This document shows, in pieces, positions 1-10,772 of a stretch of 64,000 nt of DNA. Both the position numbers and the translations under genes were made by a program. The number at the start of each line of letters is the position of its first letter. Within the stretch, counting starts at the first letter, position 1. Location: NCBI GenBank assembly GCA_922989275.2, contig OV277868.1:51086216-51150215 (forward strand). The letters are read 5' to 3'. This stretch comes from Gari tellinella. Its lineage: Eukaryota; Mollusca; Bivalvia; Cardiida; Psammobiidae. The notes under the pieces are model-generated. The model saw only the letters and a list, made by a program, of their open reading frames with translations, ran no database searches and was not told where the DNA came from.

Positions 1-786
1 GGTTGGTTTGATGATGACTTTCATGCTTGGTACGAAAGGGATGACAGCTATGATGGGAATGAAAGTGAATACGGTTGTACAGTGTATGAAAGTAGTTTGG
101 ATTGTTGTAGCCATACTAAAGGTAACAGTTTTATTGGGTATAAAAGTGATACTAAACAGAATAATGAGCACAGATATGACCGATATAAAAGGGGTAATAG
201 ATATAACCAATATGATTCGGAGGACGTTTATTGTGGTTGTGAAAGTGGGAACATTCGAGATTGGTGTGAACACTATTGCATTTACGACGGACATAAATGT
301 GAAACTGATTTACGTGAATACGATATTGACAACGTTTGTGATGGAAATGGACATGAAAGTGATTACAATGACGAAATGTTCGACAGTGATTATACTTGCG
401 ATGAAGATGAAGCTGATTACAATGACACGGTGTATGATAGTGAATACGCTTGCGATGGAGATGGAATAGATTACAGCTGCACCGAATCTGATGTCAATTA
501 CGATGGCGATGGATATGAAAGTGATCACAATTCCACTGTATATGAAAGTGATCGCAATTCCACTGTACATGATGATGATCACAGTCGCGATGGATATGAA
601 AGTGATGACAGTAGCTCTGTATTTATTGATGACCACAGTCGCGATTGGTATGACAGTGATTATTCTCGCTATGATTATGAAAGTTACAGTGATGATGATT
701 ACGATGACACTATATTTGATAGACGTTATTACGGTTTCGGTCGATATAGTGGTGACAGCGGCGATAGTTATGACAGCGGTTACTGA
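1..786 (+). CDS. Asp/Ser/Tyr-rich acidic open frame, 5'-truncated by window edge
   Basis: A single frame is open from the first base to a TGA at 784-786 (261 residues, no start visible). The product is dominated by Asp, Ser, Tyr, Glu and Gly, with degenerate repeats of the type Y-E-S-D-x-N-S-T-V and Y-D-S-D-Y; Cys residues are scattered in the first half. There is no signal peptide or membrane segment in the visible part. The DNA is a degenerate GAAAGTGAT-like repeat, so other frames are also open over part of it, which weakens the coding case. A diverged, frameshifted copy lies at 22455-22930 and a short continuation at 2488-2592. It may be the last exon of a gene for a disordered acidic protein, or a coding-like minisatellite. 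Function not recognised. Confidence 0.4.
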   Translation, partial: GWFDDDFHAWYERDDSYDGNESEYGCTVYESSLDCCSHTKGNSFIGYKSDTKQNNEHRYDRYKRGNRYNQYDSEDVYCGCESGNIRDWCEHYCIYDGHKCETDLREYDIDNVCDGNGHESDYNDEMFDSDYTCDEDEADYNDTVYDSEYACDGDGIDYSCTESDVNYDGDGYESDHNSTVYESDRNSTVHDDDHSRDGYESDDSSSVFIDDHSRDWYDSDYSRYDYESYSDDDYDDTIFDRRYYGFGRYSGDSGDSYDSGY

Positions 787-815
787 CTAATGTTGGCTTG
801 ACAATATAATTATTA

Positions 816-2486
816 CAGGGTGCCCACAGAAATTCAACATTGAAATTCCCTGATAATTCCCTGACTGAAAGGTGGTTCTCCCTGATCTTTTTTTGCGGCA
901 ATACAACTGTGTAAGACAGCTTCCAACCTCCCCTTATAGCCATACCTTCAACATCATTAAGTCACACTTACTCTTTACTCATACCTTTTGAGTTTTACAT
1001 GTCTGGTATAAATTTATATTTTTCTACTGTAACTTGTCACATTTATAGAAGTACAGTACTTCATCAGCCGGTTCACAGCTAGGTTTCCAAATTCAGCACT
1101 TTACTTTCAACCATTACATGTTTTGACTCCCCTTGCATCTGTCATAGCTATAGTCTCTCAAACACCCAGTTTAAGCTTTCACATTATCTCAAATACCTTT
1201 CCAAAACTTCTAGTTTCCTTCACAAAAAGAAGTTTTTGTAAGGGATCAAATCGAATCAAAATTTAATACAAATTATTAAATTATTTTTCTGTTTAAAGTT
1301 AGTAAGACGAAACAATATTCATCTTTTATTTTATATATCAGCCTCCTAATACAAACATTTCATGCAGTATTAGTGACTCTTAACACTTACATCAAAACCT
1401 TTAAATCAAAGTCAAAAACAGGTCAAATTTTCATAAAAATTCAAAATATATTTCTGTTATAACTGTACTACATCAATGTTCTGTTCAACTGTACTAAATC
1501 AATGTGAAGACCAGCTTCCTAGTGCACATACTTCATTTAGTATTAATTCGTGATTCTCAACACTTGCATCAAAACCTTAACTAATGCCAATGATGGGGTG
1601 ACTACATTTAATAAAGTCACCATAATCTTCTAATAGGCGAGCTAAAAAATTAAGTTTGATTTTTTTCGACATTCAGTAACCTGAGCAGAGCAAAACATAA
1701 CGTATACTTTGACCAGGATAGAAACAGAACATTCAAGTATTTGTCCAGACTCCTGTTTTGTTAAATCATGGGTGAAAAACACTGAACATGGATAACCATG
1801 GTCAGCTGTGGGAAATGTTTTGCCTTAGTAGTTTGATTCAAGATAATTATACACTAACCTTCTGCTTTGAAAGATCTGAAAAACGTTTGCTTCTGTCCTA
1901 ATATATATAGGCTACAAACACAATTGTGGCCAAAACATTAACTATTTCCCAAGTATATAAAGTTCGCATTGAGATATGTCATAAATACTAATGCTGATAG
2001 TGATCATTGTCTGATTTTGTTTTGTGAATGGAAAGGACACATTCAATTAATTTTACTTTTCAGATGCATAACAATCTCTGACTGCTTTGACACTTGTTTT
2101 TCTTTTCAAAATAGCTATGCTTCAAGTAGCCTCCATGTGTTTGAGCTCTAAGACAATGGTTATTAACTTCACTTTTCGCTTCTCTTCAGTTAAGATACAG
2201 ATTATTTCATCAACTAACAGAGACAGTACTGATGAATGATATTAATTGGAAAAGATTAACCCATCAGATATGCATTTATATAAACATTAATCTTTAACTA
2301 TTCATTGTAATTGCTTAATTAATACATGTTATTAACAGTATGAGGAATTGCATCTTTTAAATAAAGTAAGGATTTTCTCTCTCTCTGTAAAATTCCCTGA
2401 TAATTCCCTGATTTTTATCAAATTTTTCCCTGCAGGGAATTATTTTCAACCATGTTCCCTGTTTTCCAGAGTCCGTGGGCACCCTG
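816..2486. mobile_element. hAT-like inverted-terminal element (1.67 kb, no intact ORF)
   Basis: The ends are CAGGGTGCCCAC and its reverse complement GTGGGCACCCTG. Flanking octamers AATTATTA (left) and TATTATGA (right) agree at 6 of 8 positions, compatible with an aged hAT 8-bp target duplication. Both subterminal regions carry repeated AATTCCCTGATAATTCCCTGA motifs. The AT-rich interior has no transposase frame, so it is non-autonomous. It separates the Asp/Ser/Tyr-rich frame from its continuation at 2488. Confidence 0.6.
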
Positions 2487-2487
2487 T

Positions 2488-2592
2488 ATTATGACAGTGA
2501 TAGTGAACATGGTCAGTCAGGTCATGATTACTGCGGGTATGAAAGCGACACTATTTGGTCTGAAAGTGATGACAGTAGTAGTTGGTAAACAA
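2488..2592 (+). pseudogene. Continuation fragment of the Asp/Ser/Tyr-rich sequence
   Basis: Directly after the hAT-like element the sequence again encodes Tyr-Asp-Ser-Asp and Tyr-Glu-Ser-Asp repeats for about 33 codons, with a stop near 2586. Composition and motif match the 1-786 frame, so it was probably contiguous with it before the insertion. The frame at 1-786 already ends at 784, upstream of the insertion, so this piece is not read today unless by splicing. Confidence 0.4.
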
Positions 2593-2670
2593 GAGGGTCA
2601 TGGCCCTTAATTCGCTCACCTGAGGTCATTGTGCCTTAGCTTAATAGGCAAGACAACATTTTAATATATA
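2593..2670. repeat. Left part of a molluscan interspersed repeat (CTCACCTGAG family)
   Basis: The sequence starts with ACAAGAGGGTCATGGCCCT and TCGCTCACCTGAGG. The right part resumes at 21221 and ends near 22431 in TCAGGTGAGCTAAAAA. Related copies are at 23384-24793, 43384-43690 and 63548 onward. The repeat is interrupted here by the TA-flanked element 2671-20849. Confidence 0.6.
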
Positions 2671-3096
2671 CTCAACAAAAAAGTTAAGGAATTTTCAGAA
2701 AATCATCGTAAAAAAGTACACAGAAACTAACCATTATCAATGTTTTTATTTATTTGGTTAGATACATTTCATTGCTTGAAAACAATGTTTCCTGTAGTTT
2801 GATATCACTTAAATCCTTGCTGTAGCACTGCTTCAAGTAACCTAAGGGTCAAAGTCATTTTTCACAAAATCAGTGTCTACAGAGTAATCCCTCTTGTTAT
2901 GCAAAACACATGAATGAGTCGTGAGTTTTCATAAAGTGAAATTCAGTTCTTTTGAATGTGTAATGACATTAACGTATGTCTATTCTCCCAATAATGTGTA
3001 TACTTCAATGGCTGTTGTGATGTGTCTGGTGTGTTTGCGAGGTGTGTTGTGTGCTTGCCACCTTCCGCTTTCAGCTCTCACCGCTGGCTAGCAGCA

Positions 3097-3106
3097 ATGT
3101 GAAAGG
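3097..3106 (+). repeat. Left target-site duplication of the foldback-like element
   Basis: ATGTGAAAGG abuts the left inverted terminus and recurs at 16048-16057, one base outside the right terminus. A length of about 10 bp suits Mutator-like or foldback elements. Confidence 0.6.
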
Positions 3107-3190
3107 GGTGGAACGAATTACCCAAAACCCCACAAACCCCGGAATTACCCAAAACCCCATCAAAAATCAACTGTAGGGGTAGTTTACAGC
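3107..3190. repeat. G-rich terminus of left arm (C-rich on + strand)
   Basis: Two direct copies of GAATTACCCAAAACCCC occur within the first 50 bases of the arm. The minus strand therefore has four closely spaced runs of 3-4 G, able in principle to form a G-quadruplex. The mirror image is at 15963-16046. Confidence 0.65.
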
Positions 3191-4009
3191 CACAAACCTT
3201 GAAATATCTATTAATTATGTTATTATAAGGTGAAATAAGTTCAGATTATACAAAAAAAAAAAAAATGTAAAAAAAAAAATGAAAACAAATTTGAAAAAAA
3301 AATTGAAAAAAAAAAAATGATTTTTTTTAAAAAAATTTTTTTACCCCTCTTAGAAAGGGTTAAATCACACGAAAATGGAAGTGATAATGTGGAAATATAA
3401 ACAGACATTACCTTCGTAGCACATTTTATATGTCCGTGTACATCCCATTCAAACGAGATCAGCACCGGACGAAGTTAATCCACCACAACCCCATTTATTT
3501 TCACATCTCGACCACAAAGCCCGCCTACAACTCTTTATAAATGTTTTGTTAAGCAACACACACTAAAAAATTAAAGACTTTCTTCACCGGTAACATTTGA
3601 CAATCTTTGAAAAGTGGCGTGATGCAGCAATTTTCGTCCATTTGAGCTGATTCTTGCCTGATCCGCACCGGTCCTAGTTATTCCACCACAAAATTCATTT
3701 ATTTCCACATCTCGAAAAAAACACCTCTAGAAGTCTTTCTTAATGTTTTGTCAAGCACCACACACCAAAACATTATTGAATTTCGAATCCTGAACCCTAT
3801 GACAGTCTTTAATAGCATTTACCATGACAGTGTGTGCATTTTAACTCTTGGAACACTCGTCACGTATATATTTGTCCTTTTTAAAAAGTGCACTTGTTGA
3901 AAGTACACTTCACACCAAGTAAAACGGGTAGACCCAGATCAAAGGGCCCTAAATATCTCGCGATGTGATTTGGATCTGTTGTGATATATCGTTCATAGTC
4001 TCGTGAATT

Positions 4010-4300
4010 TTTTACAGAGTCTAGACTAGACAGCGAGAGAGAAGAGATATAATAGAGAGAGGGTCCGAGACATAGAAAAAGAGAGATATGACAAAGGTAA
4101 GAGAAATATAGCAAAGAGAATGAAGGCTCTTCTTTCTTTTTGCTATTTTCTGTCATCCTCGTCATATCTCTGTCTCTCTGTCTTTGCCTTTATTCTCACT
4201 CTCTTTTCTCCAGCTCTCTCGCACTCTCTATCTTGCGAAAGAGAAAGAGCGAGAGAGCGATAGAGAGAGAGAGACAGACAGAGAAATTCAGAACAATGTC
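4010..4300. repeat. Purine/pyrimidine-rich GAGA/CTCT tract in left arm
   Basis: A GAGAGA-rich block is followed by a CTCTCT-rich block and another GAGAGA block, giving local fold-back potential. It is mirrored almost exactly at 14870-15150, so it was present before the arms were duplicated or is kept identical by conversion. Two apparent small reading frames here (3881-4165 and 4140-4328) are low-complexity artefacts. Confidence 0.55.
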
Positions 4301-6249
4301 AACTCGCGATCCGCAGGATAAGGGTTAATTGCAACTTCAGGTTCACTGATCGTTATCTACATCTAACAACTACCCAGCTGTGTTAATTGGTTTGCAATGA
4401 ACATTCTCTGATATAATAAGGGTGTGTGTATTGATACCAATTATCACAGTAGGGAACCACTACATATAGGTGTACAGTTTCCAGGGGCGAAACCTCTCAT
4501 GAAAATATAACCCTCTTCACGAAATGGATTAAATTCAATCGTATACTGAAAAACACAGTAACTCTATAAATTTATGCGTATAAGCCACTTTAAAAAAAGC
4601 GGATTAGAAATGTGGCGTGATGATGCAATTTTCGTCCCTTTAAGTTGATTCTAGCTGAAAAATAGCATTTGCTACGATTTCCATCATCCTCTATAATTCG
4701 AAATCATTAGGTGCCGTGTGTCCTTTGAAAACAGTGCACTTGTTGAAAGTACACCTATTGACACCAAGTAAAACGTGTAGACCCAATTCAAGGGGCCCCT
4801 AAATGATGTAAGCGTAAGTGTGTGCTCTAGTCACGCATACATATTTCTGTAAACAGTGTACTTGTTGAAAGTACACTTGTACAAAGAAAATAAAACATAT
4901 GTCGTAGTAACATCACCGAAGTTCAGTTCAGTCCAGCATCATAAAGCACAACACAGCTTGATACTTGGTGATTAGATTGCCCTTATCAGGGTATGTTTAT
5001 TACAAACAAATTATCACAGCAGGGTACTAATTGATAGATGTAGATCGATATGGGGGCTAATGATAGCTGTGCATTTAACCCTTATACTGTGGATCGCGAG
5101 ATGACTGTTATTTTTTAAAACAGTTTGGATCCAGATCTGATGCTGCATAATGTCGCATCTGAACTGTATCCAAACTGGTTAATAGTTATCACTGAGACTT
5201 TTTTTTATTGAAATATGTACAAATCTTATTTAAATATTGTTTGCAGACGACAATTAAAAAGTAGAAGATATTACCGCAAAGTGAGGGTTAAGCACACAAG
5301 GTGATATTGTCTGTAGATTAAAAATTGATGAAATTGATTTTATTTTATTATTCTGTAATTTTGGGTCTTATTATACATAACAAAGTGGAAATAAAACATT
5401 GGATAGGTGCCTCGTTGTGACAAAATTATGTGTAGTGTTTTAGTGCAGATGTGAACATTTAGTGCTTATAAGAAACAGTTGTGACAATGGAAATCTCTTT
5501 CCCTCGTGGATTAAACCCATTACTCAATAAATACACCCTTTTAAGCCTTTACTTTATTCCCACACTGAAGAAAAAAGCAGTACCGTACAAAATGAATTAT
5601 ATTCTTTAACATTGCTGAAAGCAGGCTGAAAGTAAATCACACTATGCACTACTTTAAATAGAGTGTTTAGCCTCGCAGATGGTAGCTTAAAGCAGGCTGA
5701 AAGTAGAGCTCATTCTGTTCTACTTTCAATCTGCTATAAGTGGTCACTTGTATTCAAACAAAGAATTAAGTACTATCTACATATGTATACGAAATAGATT
5801 ATTGGTCCTATGATAGCTTAAAGCAGGATGAATGTAAAACACAGCTTACTTTACTATCAACCTGCTTTAAGTTGTCACCTGTGTTCAAAACAAGGGTTAA
5901 TCTTCTAGAAAAAAATGTATACATATATCTTATACGACAGTTTTTAGTTGACAAAATACAGATGTTAAAAAGTGTAGAAAAAAGTTTCATTACTTGACAA
6001 TGTGACAATTAAAGGAATTGATCTAGATGCAAACTTTTGGGGGGTTTGTGAAGGCCTATTTTTATCGTTATATGTAAACAACATCACAGTGTTGAAATGG
6101 ATCAGCTAGATCCCTTATCTACCTGTATTAATACCTAGTACCCATGAATCATGATGCCCTGGGTGCCTCTGGGTAATATGATATGATGTATCGATTGTGT
6201 ATCTACCACAATATACCGTCCAAAAGACATCCTGCTGAGCCAAATATAG

Positions 6250-6690
6250 GCCTTTAACCCTTACCGTCCTAAGGGCGACATGGGCAATATTTGCAAACAG
6301 CTTGACTCCAGATAAGACGCCGCGTTGTCGTGGCTTATAGCGACTTGGCTAACAATTGCACAGGCTTGAAAGTTGTATCTAGACCAGCGGACCAGAGACC
6401 ACGTAACGCTGCGTCTGATTTGGAATATGTTATCAAGTTTAATTAAGATCCGAAATTAAATGTTGCTGCTTCCGAAGACGAAATACGAAATATTTTAAGC
6501 ATACGACACTTCAGAATGATAAGGATTAAAACAGAACAGAAATCCAAACTGTTTGCTACTACATGTATATTACTTTATAGTCATATAACTCGAACATATT
6601 CAACAATAGAGACACTATATATGTGTTTTTGCAAACAATAAACCATTAAAGTATACAAAGCGAAAATGTCTAGAGTCGACCGATCAGGAT
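6250..6690. repeat. Inner-arm block, first copy of a direct duplication
   Basis: Begins TTACCGTCCTAAGGGCGACA and recurs at 7557-7920, with an inverted copy at 13195-13525. It contains the AACAGCTTG..CCAGAT..GACGCCGCG hairpin-core sequence also seen in miniature elements elsewhere in the window. Confidence 0.6.
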
Positions 6691-7556
6691 CTGCACTGTT
6701 AGTTATTGACAGCAACCCATAACAGTCATCAATATACACGCATTAATTGGAAACTGGTGTTAATGAGGCGATTTGGACAAGTTTAAATTGAGAAATAAAA
6801 ACAAGAGACGACAATTGTTTGAAGCAATTTACAGCCTTTCAAATTACTCGATGTGTGATTCGGAGCAACACTGACTGCACATGATAATGAAGATGCGTTG
6901 GGCGCTGTGTTTAGCTTCTCTAATTCTGTAAATATTTTCTTGAACTAGTGCTCACGTGCATGCAATGGTTAATATTCGCAAACCGTCTAGATTCAGCTTA
7001 GACACCTATGTCACAAAAAACAAACACCCTTATTTTGTGAGAACTACCGGTATATATATGTGTGTGTTCAAGTACCCTTTTGAAATGATTGTTGCAAGTA
7101 TCAACTAATTATGCTTGGCCGACTTCGTCCTCTGTCTTCTTACTCACAAAAATCGCCTATGTGAACAAATGTGCACTGGAAACCACAATCTCCCCACTTA
7201 GCTGCCTTACTACATCCTTTACCACATTTTCGTATGGCTTTGAGCGAGGTAGACTCGTCTATGTCATAATATTATTTTAGTGCATTTATCTGAATAGAAC
7301 AGTGTAGAATCAGATCAGAATCTCATTCAAGAGCCCTCTATTCTAGGTCTGCACTATCCGTGCGCCGTTACATAAGCAGTGCTATCATAAATGGCTTTCG
7401 CTCTGCAGGATACCAATCGCAGTGTATATTGTCCCCGCATACCATATATGCACCCAGCACCATAAAGCACAAGGTTTTTACAGGCGAGGTACATAAGAAA
7501 TAAGATTTTATATGAATAGCTTGTATCCAGATCAGCCGCAGTGTAACGTAACGCTT

Positions 7557-7920
7557 ACCGTCCTAAGGGCGACATGGGCAATATTTGCAAACAGCTTGGC
7601 TCCAGATCAGACGCCGCGTTGTCGTGGCTTATAGCGACTTGGCTAATAGTTGCACAGGCTTGTTTCTAGACCAGCGGACCAGAGACCACGCTGCGTCTGA
7701 TTTGGAATATGTTATCAAGTTTAATTAAGATCCGAAATTAAGTATTGCTGCTTCCGAAGACGAAATATTTTAAGCATACAACATTTCATGATAAGGATTG
7801 AAACAAAACTGAAATCCAAACTGTTTGCAACTATATTACTTTAGTCATATAACTCGAACATATTCAACAATAGAGACAGTATTATATGTGTTTTTGCAAA
7901 CAGTAATGGAACAGTCATTA
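7557..7920. repeat. Inner-arm block, second copy of the direct duplication
   Basis: Direct copy of 6250-6690, differing by small deletions and substitutions. It is preceded by a segment (7080-7500) that also has an inverted counterpart at 13560-14075. Confidence 0.6.
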
Positions 7921-8342
7921 AAGCTGCTTTGGAAATGATCAGGTTCTAAACTGACTGCAGTAACACCTGCCTATTCTGTTCATACACATATATACTTGGT
8001 TGTAACTGGTCAGTAAATTTCTTCCCCTTTTTCCACATATACCGTTGAAAGTATAGCAGAATGCGCCTTGAAGAAGATTAGAACTATGCTTTACCCCCAA
8101 CCTGCCGATTTACCGGGTGTTTGATTTGGACTTTCAGATTGTAAATTTTGCTGGTATTTATGTGCTTGGAACTGGTGACTGTATGTCATTAATAACCTTT
8201 TGGATGGTGTGCAGATACTTTTCAGATGGAAGTCACTTGGTGTTATCTCTGGATCCACACTGTCTGTACATGTCGTCGCAATGCTCTCATTTGCAGGTTG
8301 TAGACATGTCTAAACATATTTTAATGTTGTGTATATATATAG

Positions 8343-8490
8343 AGGATATTGAATGAGTGTTTTTTCAGTAATGAATTTATTGAACGAGTTGGATAAAAAT
8401 GATATTTTGCGAGCCTTGGCGAGCAACATATCATTTTTATCCAACGAGTTCAATAAATTTATTACTGAAAAAACACGAATTTAATATCCT
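8343..8490. mobile_element. 148-bp palindromic miniature element
   Basis: Left arm AGGATATTGAATGAGTG and right arm (CACGAATTTAATATCCT) are inverted and pair through TTTTTTCAGTAAT and CGAGTTGGATAAAAATGATAT to a central GCGAGCCTTGGCGAGC. It is inserted in the middle of the foldback-like element. Confidence 0.65.
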
Positions 8491-9670
8491 ATTTATCACA
8501 TAAACACCAAATGACACGAAAATCCGAAAGGTCTTACTTTCACTTTTGCCCTCGGCTCTTAGGTAAACGATTCGTCATAGGTGTTATTCGGTTTTATTCA
8601 TCCGTAGATAAAAACACCAATCATATTAACGTAAAGAAAATCAACACCATTACGTTGTGAAAAGACTTCTCTGATAACATATTCAAATTATAAATTAATA
8701 TTTAAATTAAAGTTGTTCTAATTGACTAAAAATGATCATTTGACATTAAGAATCTAGTTTCGTTTTCAAAATAACGCCAAGACGTAACATGACGTCATTA
8801 TCATTGTAACGTCTAAATTTGAAAAACAGTCTGAGTCACTGTTAATACTAAAGTCTACGTAGTATTAAATTTAGCCTGATTTGCAGCCTGAGTTTGCGAG
8901 ACTGCTAGGGATAATGTTTCTAGGACACTTCGAAATGTTTCAATACCTAGTGGTGATCTATGTTTGTCTAGATTCTCTTAACTGATTTACAGTCGGCGTA
9001 GTAGTACATTATTTTGGTGATTCGAAAATTAGTATAAAATATATGCCCATTGGGCCATACGATTTTTACGGCCCTCCATATTTTGCACGTTTATGTGATA
9101 ACTACATATATAGCTAAGCGTAAGGTAATTAATATACCTTAAAATAATAATGCTACCACCTCCCTGTGGTTTACAATTGAAAACAGTTTGGATTAGGGTC
9201 AAATGTCAAAAAGCATGGTGTTTGAGCCGGAACACGCTTTTTTATACGCCCACCTGTAAAATGTGCGTTCTTGTTGCATGGGAAATCCTTATCCTTTCTC
9301 AAAATATGGGCTTGTGGTCCGTTTGAAGGTGCCAAGCGTAGACAGTTTGGATCCAGATGAGACACCGAGTCACTCGGCGTTTGATCAGGTTCCAAATCGC
9401 CGGACACTTTATGAAGCGAATTGTCGACGTCTGCAATGAACTGTGATTTTCACATTTTATTGCTAATTGCGTTTACGCTCAGATCTCTAAGTGTCTACAA
9501 ATTAGAATAGATTTTGATTTCTTTGTCAGTGGGCGTATAGTGCTCTCGTTTTGGTTAGTTATTAAAGTGTTCAGCTCTCTTAGGCTTTATAGGAAATATA
9601 TAGCAATATAGGTGACAACCAGACATTTTCAAGATCAAGCAATAATTATTATCCTTAAATACAATGTATG

Positions 9671-9900
9671 CAGGGCTGCCATAATTTGACATGAAAAATC
9701 CTAAGATTTCCAAATTTGCATTTTTCAAGTGCGATTTTACGATTCGTATATTTACCTTATCGTCTGTTTTTGTTGACACGTGACTGCTAGTAAGACAGTG
9801 AAAGTAAAGCAGAATGCGTCTTAAGGCACATTCTGCTTTCCTTTCAGCCTGCTTTAAGCCATCATATACTAGAAAAAAATCCGGAGAAATGGCAGCCCTG
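9671..9900. mobile_element. Miniature element, CAGGGCTGCCAT family
   Basis: Termini are CAGGGCTGCC and ATGGCAGCCCTG. The centre is the AAAGTAAAGCAGAATGCG / CATTCTGCTTT hairpin. Same family as 10403-10529 (partial), 23227-24834 and 35718-35920. No clear target duplication for this copy. Confidence 0.6.
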
Positions 9901-10158
9901 GAAAGGGGAGGGGATTGTCCCAATGGGTCATTGTCCTACTATCTGTTTGTACTGATTTATATAGTATACACATGCTATACGCTTATTATTATGAAATTGG
10001 AAAAAAGGCTCTTTTGTTAGTTTCATGCCCTTTTTGTTGAAGGGAGTGGGGTGTTGATGGAGGTGTGTGTGTGTGTGTGTGTGGGAGGGGGGGGGGTGTG
10101 TTAAACTCTTTCAGATATCATTCTCGTTAAATGTTTGGCCCTGAAAAGGGCCTTTTTT

Positions 10159-10380
10159 TCAGGCTGACGCCACCGACCTCAGGATTTTCCGTAGGACATG
10201 CAGCACTCGAGTATCCCCTGTAGCATTGAGATGCACACCATCTTTACGGAACATACTAGAACCCACATCCTTTGCCAGATGGATAAAATCACGTCGTAGC
10301 TTCGCAGCCAGCTTGCTGTCCACCGCCCTCTGAATCTTTTTGTACCTTCCATGACTGATACTACTAGAATCGTACCTTTA
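10159..10380 (-). pseudogene. SGNH-hydrolase-like domain relic
   Basis: Reading the minus strand from about 10371 to a TGA at 10159-10161 gives some 70 open codons. They contain S-I-S-H-G-R-Y-K-K and, near the end, F-R-K-D-G-V-H-L-N-A-T-G. The D-G-V-H-L block matches the Asp-x-x-His catalytic block V of SGNH/GDSL esterase-like domains, which recur in transposon-encoded proteins (for example the ORF1 esterase of CR1 LINEs). Upstream the frame is closed by stops unless shifted, so only the C-terminal part survives. It lies in the unique middle of the foldback-like element and is the only protein-like sequence I recognise in it. Confidence 0.55.
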
Positions 10381-10402
10381 CCCCATATCCTATTTCTAGT
10401 TT

Positions 10403-10529
10403 TGTTGGCACGTGACTACTAAAAGCAGGCTGGATGTAAAGCATCTTTACTTTCAGCCTGCTTTAAGCTATCATGTACTTGAAAAAAAATCAGAAGATTT
10501 AGGAAAAATCCGGAGAAATGGCAGCCCTG
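10403..10529. mobile_element. Partial CAGGGCTGCCAT-family miniature element
   Basis: The right end GGAGAAATGGCAGCCCTG and the central AAAGCAGGCTG / CAGCCTGCTTTAAG hairpin are present, but the left terminus is missing. Confidence 0.5.
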
Positions 10530-10582
10530 CTGAAACCTTTAAGATAATTCCATTTTCGAAATAAGTCTGGTCCATTTATGAC

Positions 10583-10772
10583 TACAGTAAAACCTCTCTA
10601 TTGCGACCACTAATATATGTAGAAGGCCAATTCTTTTAATAATAGACAGGTGACAGCTTAAAGCAATGTGAAAGTAAAACAGAAAACGAATGAAGGAGTT
10701 TTACTTCCGCTTTGCTTAAAGCAACCACCTGCATTAAATATATTTAGTGGTCGTAAAAGAGAGTTTTACTGT
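10583..10772. mobile_element. CAGTAAAACCTCTCTATT-family miniature element
   Basis: The left end ACAGTAAAACCTCTCTATT and right end AGAGAGTTTTACTGT are inverted. The interior holds the AGCTTAAAGCAATGTGAAAG hairpin. The pogo/Tigger-like terminus CAGTA suggests a TA target, partly decayed here. Confidence 0.6.

Noticed and set aside
8..790. Met/Thr/Val-rich frames overlapping the Asp/Ser/Tyr-rich frame
   Set aside because: Alternative frames of a codon-periodic repeat that lacks stops; composition is not protein-like.
3881..4328. Two small frames (94 and 62 codons) repeated exactly at 14836-15283
   Set aside because: They lie in the GAGA/CTCT low-complexity tract of the inverted arms; identity reflects arm duplication, not protein conservation.
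7089..7280. 63-codon frame in the foldback element
   Set aside because: Its inverted counterpart near 13960-14070 does not keep the frame.
9171..9407. 78-codon minus-strand frame
   Set aside because: Spans a decayed hairpin-core relic (CAGTTTGGATCCAGATGAGAC) common to miniature elements.
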